Source of the DNA: an uncultured Methylococcaceae bacterium
GTDB lineage: Bacteria > Pseudomonadota > Gammaproteobacteria > Methylococcales > Methylococcaceae
Direction of reading: 5' to 3'
Length of the DNA: 8,276 nucleotides
Assembly (NCBI GenBank): GCA_903910005.1
Contig: CAIVXW010000241.1
Coordinates: forward strand, 1 to 8,276
Shown here piece after piece: positions 6,480 through 8,276 of the stretch. A program made the translations under genes and the position numbers. Every line of letters starts with the position of its first letter. The first letter of the stretch is position 1. The notes under the pieces are model-generated. The model had not been told where the DNA came from, did not search any database, and worked only from the letters and a program-made list of their open reading frames with translations.

Positions 6480-7897
6480 TACTTTTTGACGTACAGGTCA
6501 GTGATGGTGCCTTCGACCATTTCAGCCGCGAAGGCGAAGGTTTCCGCCAGGGTCGGGTGCGGGTGAATGCTGAGTCCGATGTCTTCGGCATCTGCCCCCA
6601 TCTCCAGGGCCAGTACCGCTTCGGCAATCAAGTCGCCGGCATGGGGACCGCAGATGCCGGCTCCGAGGATGCGGCGGGTTTCCTTGTCGCACAGGATTTT
6701 GGTCAGGCCTTCCTTGCGCCCAATTCCCAGGGCACGGCCACTGGCGGCCCAGGGAAAGACGGCTTTGTCGTAGGCGATGCCACGGGCCTGGGCTTCGGTC
6801 TCGGTGAGCCCCATCCAGGCGACTTCAGGGTCGGTGTAGGCAACCGACGGAATGGTGAGTGCCTGGAAAGCGACCTTGTGGCCGGCAATGACCTCGGCAG
6901 CGACCTTGCCCTCGTGGGTGGCCTTGTGGGCCAGCATCGGATTGCCGACGATGTCGCCAATCGCAAAGATGTGGGGGACATTGGTGCGCTGCTGTTTATC
7001 GACTGCGATGAAGCCGCGTTCGCTGACCTGGACACCGGCCCGCTCGGCACCGATCAGGGTACCGTTGGGTTTTCTACCCACCGCTACCAGTACCCGGTCG
7101 AAGCGATCCGTGGCCGGTGCGCCTTCGCCCTCAAAGCTGACGTGCAACCCGTCTGCTTTGACTTCAATGCCGGTCACTCTGGTTTTGAGGTAAATGTTGG
7201 CGTACTGCTTTTTGATGCGCTGATGCAGCGGTCTGACCAGATCGGCGTCACAACCCGGTATGAGCTGATCCATCAGTTCCACCACGGTGATTTCTGCCCC
7301 CAGGGCATGATAAACCGTCGCCATTTCGAGGCCGATGATGCCGCCGCCGATGACCAGCAGCCGTTCGGGAATATCGGCCAGAGCCAGGGCACCGGTGGAA
7401 TCCATGACACGCGGATCATCCTGCGGGAAGCCCGGCAGTTTGACCGGTTGCGAACCGGCCGCAATGATGCAGTGCTGAAACTCAACGGTTCGGGTACCGT
7501 CTGCTGCCGTGACGGTCAGGGTATGGGGCGAGGCAAACTGGCCCGTGCCCTGCACCACTGTTACCTTGCGCTGTTTGGCCAGCGCGGTGAGACCTGTGGT
7601 AAGGGTTTTAACCGTGCGATCCTTGAAGTTTCTGACTTCATCCAGTTTGATCTCAGGCTCGGCAAAGTGAACGCCGAAGTGGCTGGCTTCGCGGGTTTCG
7701 TGCAGCAGGGCGGCTGTGTGCAGCAGGGCTTTGGAGGGAATGCAGCCAACATTGAGGCAAACGCCACCCAGGGTGGGATAGCGTTCCACCAGCACGACCT
7801 GTTTGCCCAGATCGGCGGCCCGGAACGCCGCCGTGTAGCCGCCCGGGCCGCCGCCCAGTACCAGAACTTCAGCCTGTAGAGTGGAATTTTCGGTCAT
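6479..7897 (-). CDS. lpdA: Dihydrolipoyl dehydrogenase (E3)
   Basis: Flavoprotein that reoxidises dihydrolipoamide in 2-oxoacid dehydrogenase complexes (and the glycine cleavage system), passing electrons to NAD+. The 472 residues match the E. coli Lpd over their length. Seen: the FAD-binding G15-G-G-P-G-G; the redox disulfide C47-L-N-V-G-C52 followed by I-P-S-K; the NAD-binding G-G-G-I-I-G-L-E; the second FAD motif F-A-I-G-D-I-V-G-N-P-M-L-A-H-K; and the catalytic H447-P-T-L-A-E452 pair near the C-terminus. There is no N-terminal lipoyl domain. The start is supported by AGGA (7907-7910) nine bases upstream. E1 and E2 genes, often beside lpdA, are absent here. It is instead the first of a tight pair with nadE. 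The 55-bp gap to the Uma2 gene shows no clear promoter. Confidence 0.96.
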   Translation of the reverse strand: MTENSTLQAEVLVLGGGPGGYTAAFRAADLGKQVVLVERYPTLGGVCLNVGCIPSKALLHTAALLHETREASHFGVHFAEPEIKLDEVRNFKDRTVKTLTTGLTALAKQRKVTVVQGTGQFASPHTLTVTAADGTRTVEFQHCIIAAGSQPVKLPGFPQDDPRVMDSTGALALADIPERLLVIGGGIIGLEMATVYHALGAEITVVELMDQLIPGCDADLVRPLHQRIKKQYANIYLKTRVTGIEVKADGLHVSFEGEGAPATDRFDRVLVAVGRKPNGTLIGAERAGVQVSERGFIAVDKQQRTNVPHIFAIGDIVGNPMLAHKATHEGKVAAEVIAGHKVAFQALTIPSVAYTDPEVAWMGLTETEAQARGIAYDKAVFPWAASGRALGIGRKEGLTKILCDKETRRILGAGICGPHAGDLIAEAVLALEMGADAEDIGLSIHPHPTLAETFAFAAEMVEGTITDLYVKK

Positions 7898-7952
7898 TGT
7901 GAGTGTTCCTGTGGGTTAGGGTTGGAAGTCGGTTGTAGGTACGAATTTATTC

Positions 7953-8276
7953 TTACCGGGGCACTGAACCGGGGTGTACGTTCTCAAAAAGCGCGGTGAG
8001 TTCGATCTGACAATCAATGCTGGCCAGCGTCAGGGTATCCGTGCCGCTGTAGGCATGGAATGCCCAGTCGGCGTGATCGCCACGTCTGAACACCTCGACA
8101 GTGAGGCTGTCGGGATCAATCAGCACATATTCCCTGAGCGTGTCGAGCAGGCGGTAGGTGGCAAACTTCCGGCCCCGGTCGAAGCTGGCAGTGGAATCGG
8201 ACAGCACCTCGACCACCAGACGCGGATACGCCTTGTAGTGCGGATTGGCCTGATCGCGGGCATCGCAGGTGACGAA
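7953..8276 (-). CDS. Uma2-family restriction-endonuclease-fold protein (5' partial)
   Basis: C-terminal 107 residues of a Uma2 (DUF820) protein; the frame runs open through the window edge at 8276, so the N-terminus is missing. The GTG at 8214-8216 is an internal Val, not a start. The fragment begins F-V-T-C-D-A-R-D, then N-P-H-Y-K, then P-R-L-V-V-E-V-L-S-D-S-T, F-D-R-G-R-K-F-A-T-Y-R and E-Y-V-L-I-D-P. These are the hallmark blocks of the family. D in V-T-C-D and E in V-V-E-V-L-S are the expected acidic metal-binding residues of the PD-(D/E)XK fold. Uma2 genes are abundant, often multicopy, in cyanobacteria and some environmental gammaproteobacteria. Their cellular role is poorly defined, and a link to mobile DNA is often suspected but not shown here. 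It is upstream of and co-directional with lpdA. Confidence 0.9.
   Translation of the reverse strand, partial: FVTCDARDQANPHYKAYPRLVVEVLSDSTASFDRGRKFATYRLLDTLREYVLIDPDSLTVEVFRRGDHADWAFHAYSGTDTLTLASIDCQIELTALFENVHPGSVPR

Noticed and set aside
6557..7879. 440-codon open frame on the plus strand opposite lpdA
   Set aside because: Mirror frame of lpdA, whose own motifs are complete; the Gly/Asp/Gln-rich translation is typical of antisense reading.
7953..8276. Uma2 protein as part of a defence system
   Set aside because: The fold is nuclease-like, but only a fragment is visible and the neighbours are housekeeping genes, so nothing here supports a defence locus.

Overview
The window reads as ordinary chromosome of a GC-rich gammaproteobacterium. 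ParE and Lpd resemble their Escherichia coli counterparts along their whole length, and a CsrB/Rsm-type RNA is a gammaproteobacterial trait. The Uma2 nuclease and the DKRFE-repeat coiled-coil protein suggest an environmental lineage rather than an enteric one. I cannot place it more precisely without a search.

Layout. Positions 1-651 (+) hold the 3' part of a gene for a repeat-built coiled-coil protein with a C-terminal membrane anchor. All other protein genes are on the minus strand. Reading that strand from the right edge: a Uma2-family nuclease fragment (8276-7953), lpdA (7897-6479), nadE (6479-4872, sharing one base with lpdA as TAATG), a 394-bp gap, parE (4477-2588), a 159-bp gap, the radical SAM gene amrS (2428-1337), and a zinc-ribbon/DUF4145-like protein (1340-669) that overlaps amrS by ATGA.

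The main discovery is in the parE-nadE gap, where no protein is credible. The plus strand carries eleven GGA triplets in 125 bases. Several sit in the loops of hairpins, including perfect or near-perfect stems presenting AGGAT, AGGAG and AGGGAG. The stretch ends in a strong intrinsic terminator (11-12 bp stem plus seven T). This is the architecture of CsrB/CsrC/RsmY/RsmZ, small RNAs that titrate the translational regulator CsrA (RsmA). I call a candidate CsrA-sequestering RNA of roughly 260 nt at about 4610-4867.

How the genes fit together: lpdA and nadE form a tight pair around NAD (one uses NAD+ as electron acceptor, the other makes it). amrS and the DUF4145-like gene form a second coupled pair of unknown purpose. 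parE is a stand-alone housekeeping gene whose putative promoter overlaps that of the small RNA on the opposite strand. CsrA-system RNAs commonly govern carbon flux, motility and biofilm, but nothing here shows that the flanking genes are targets.
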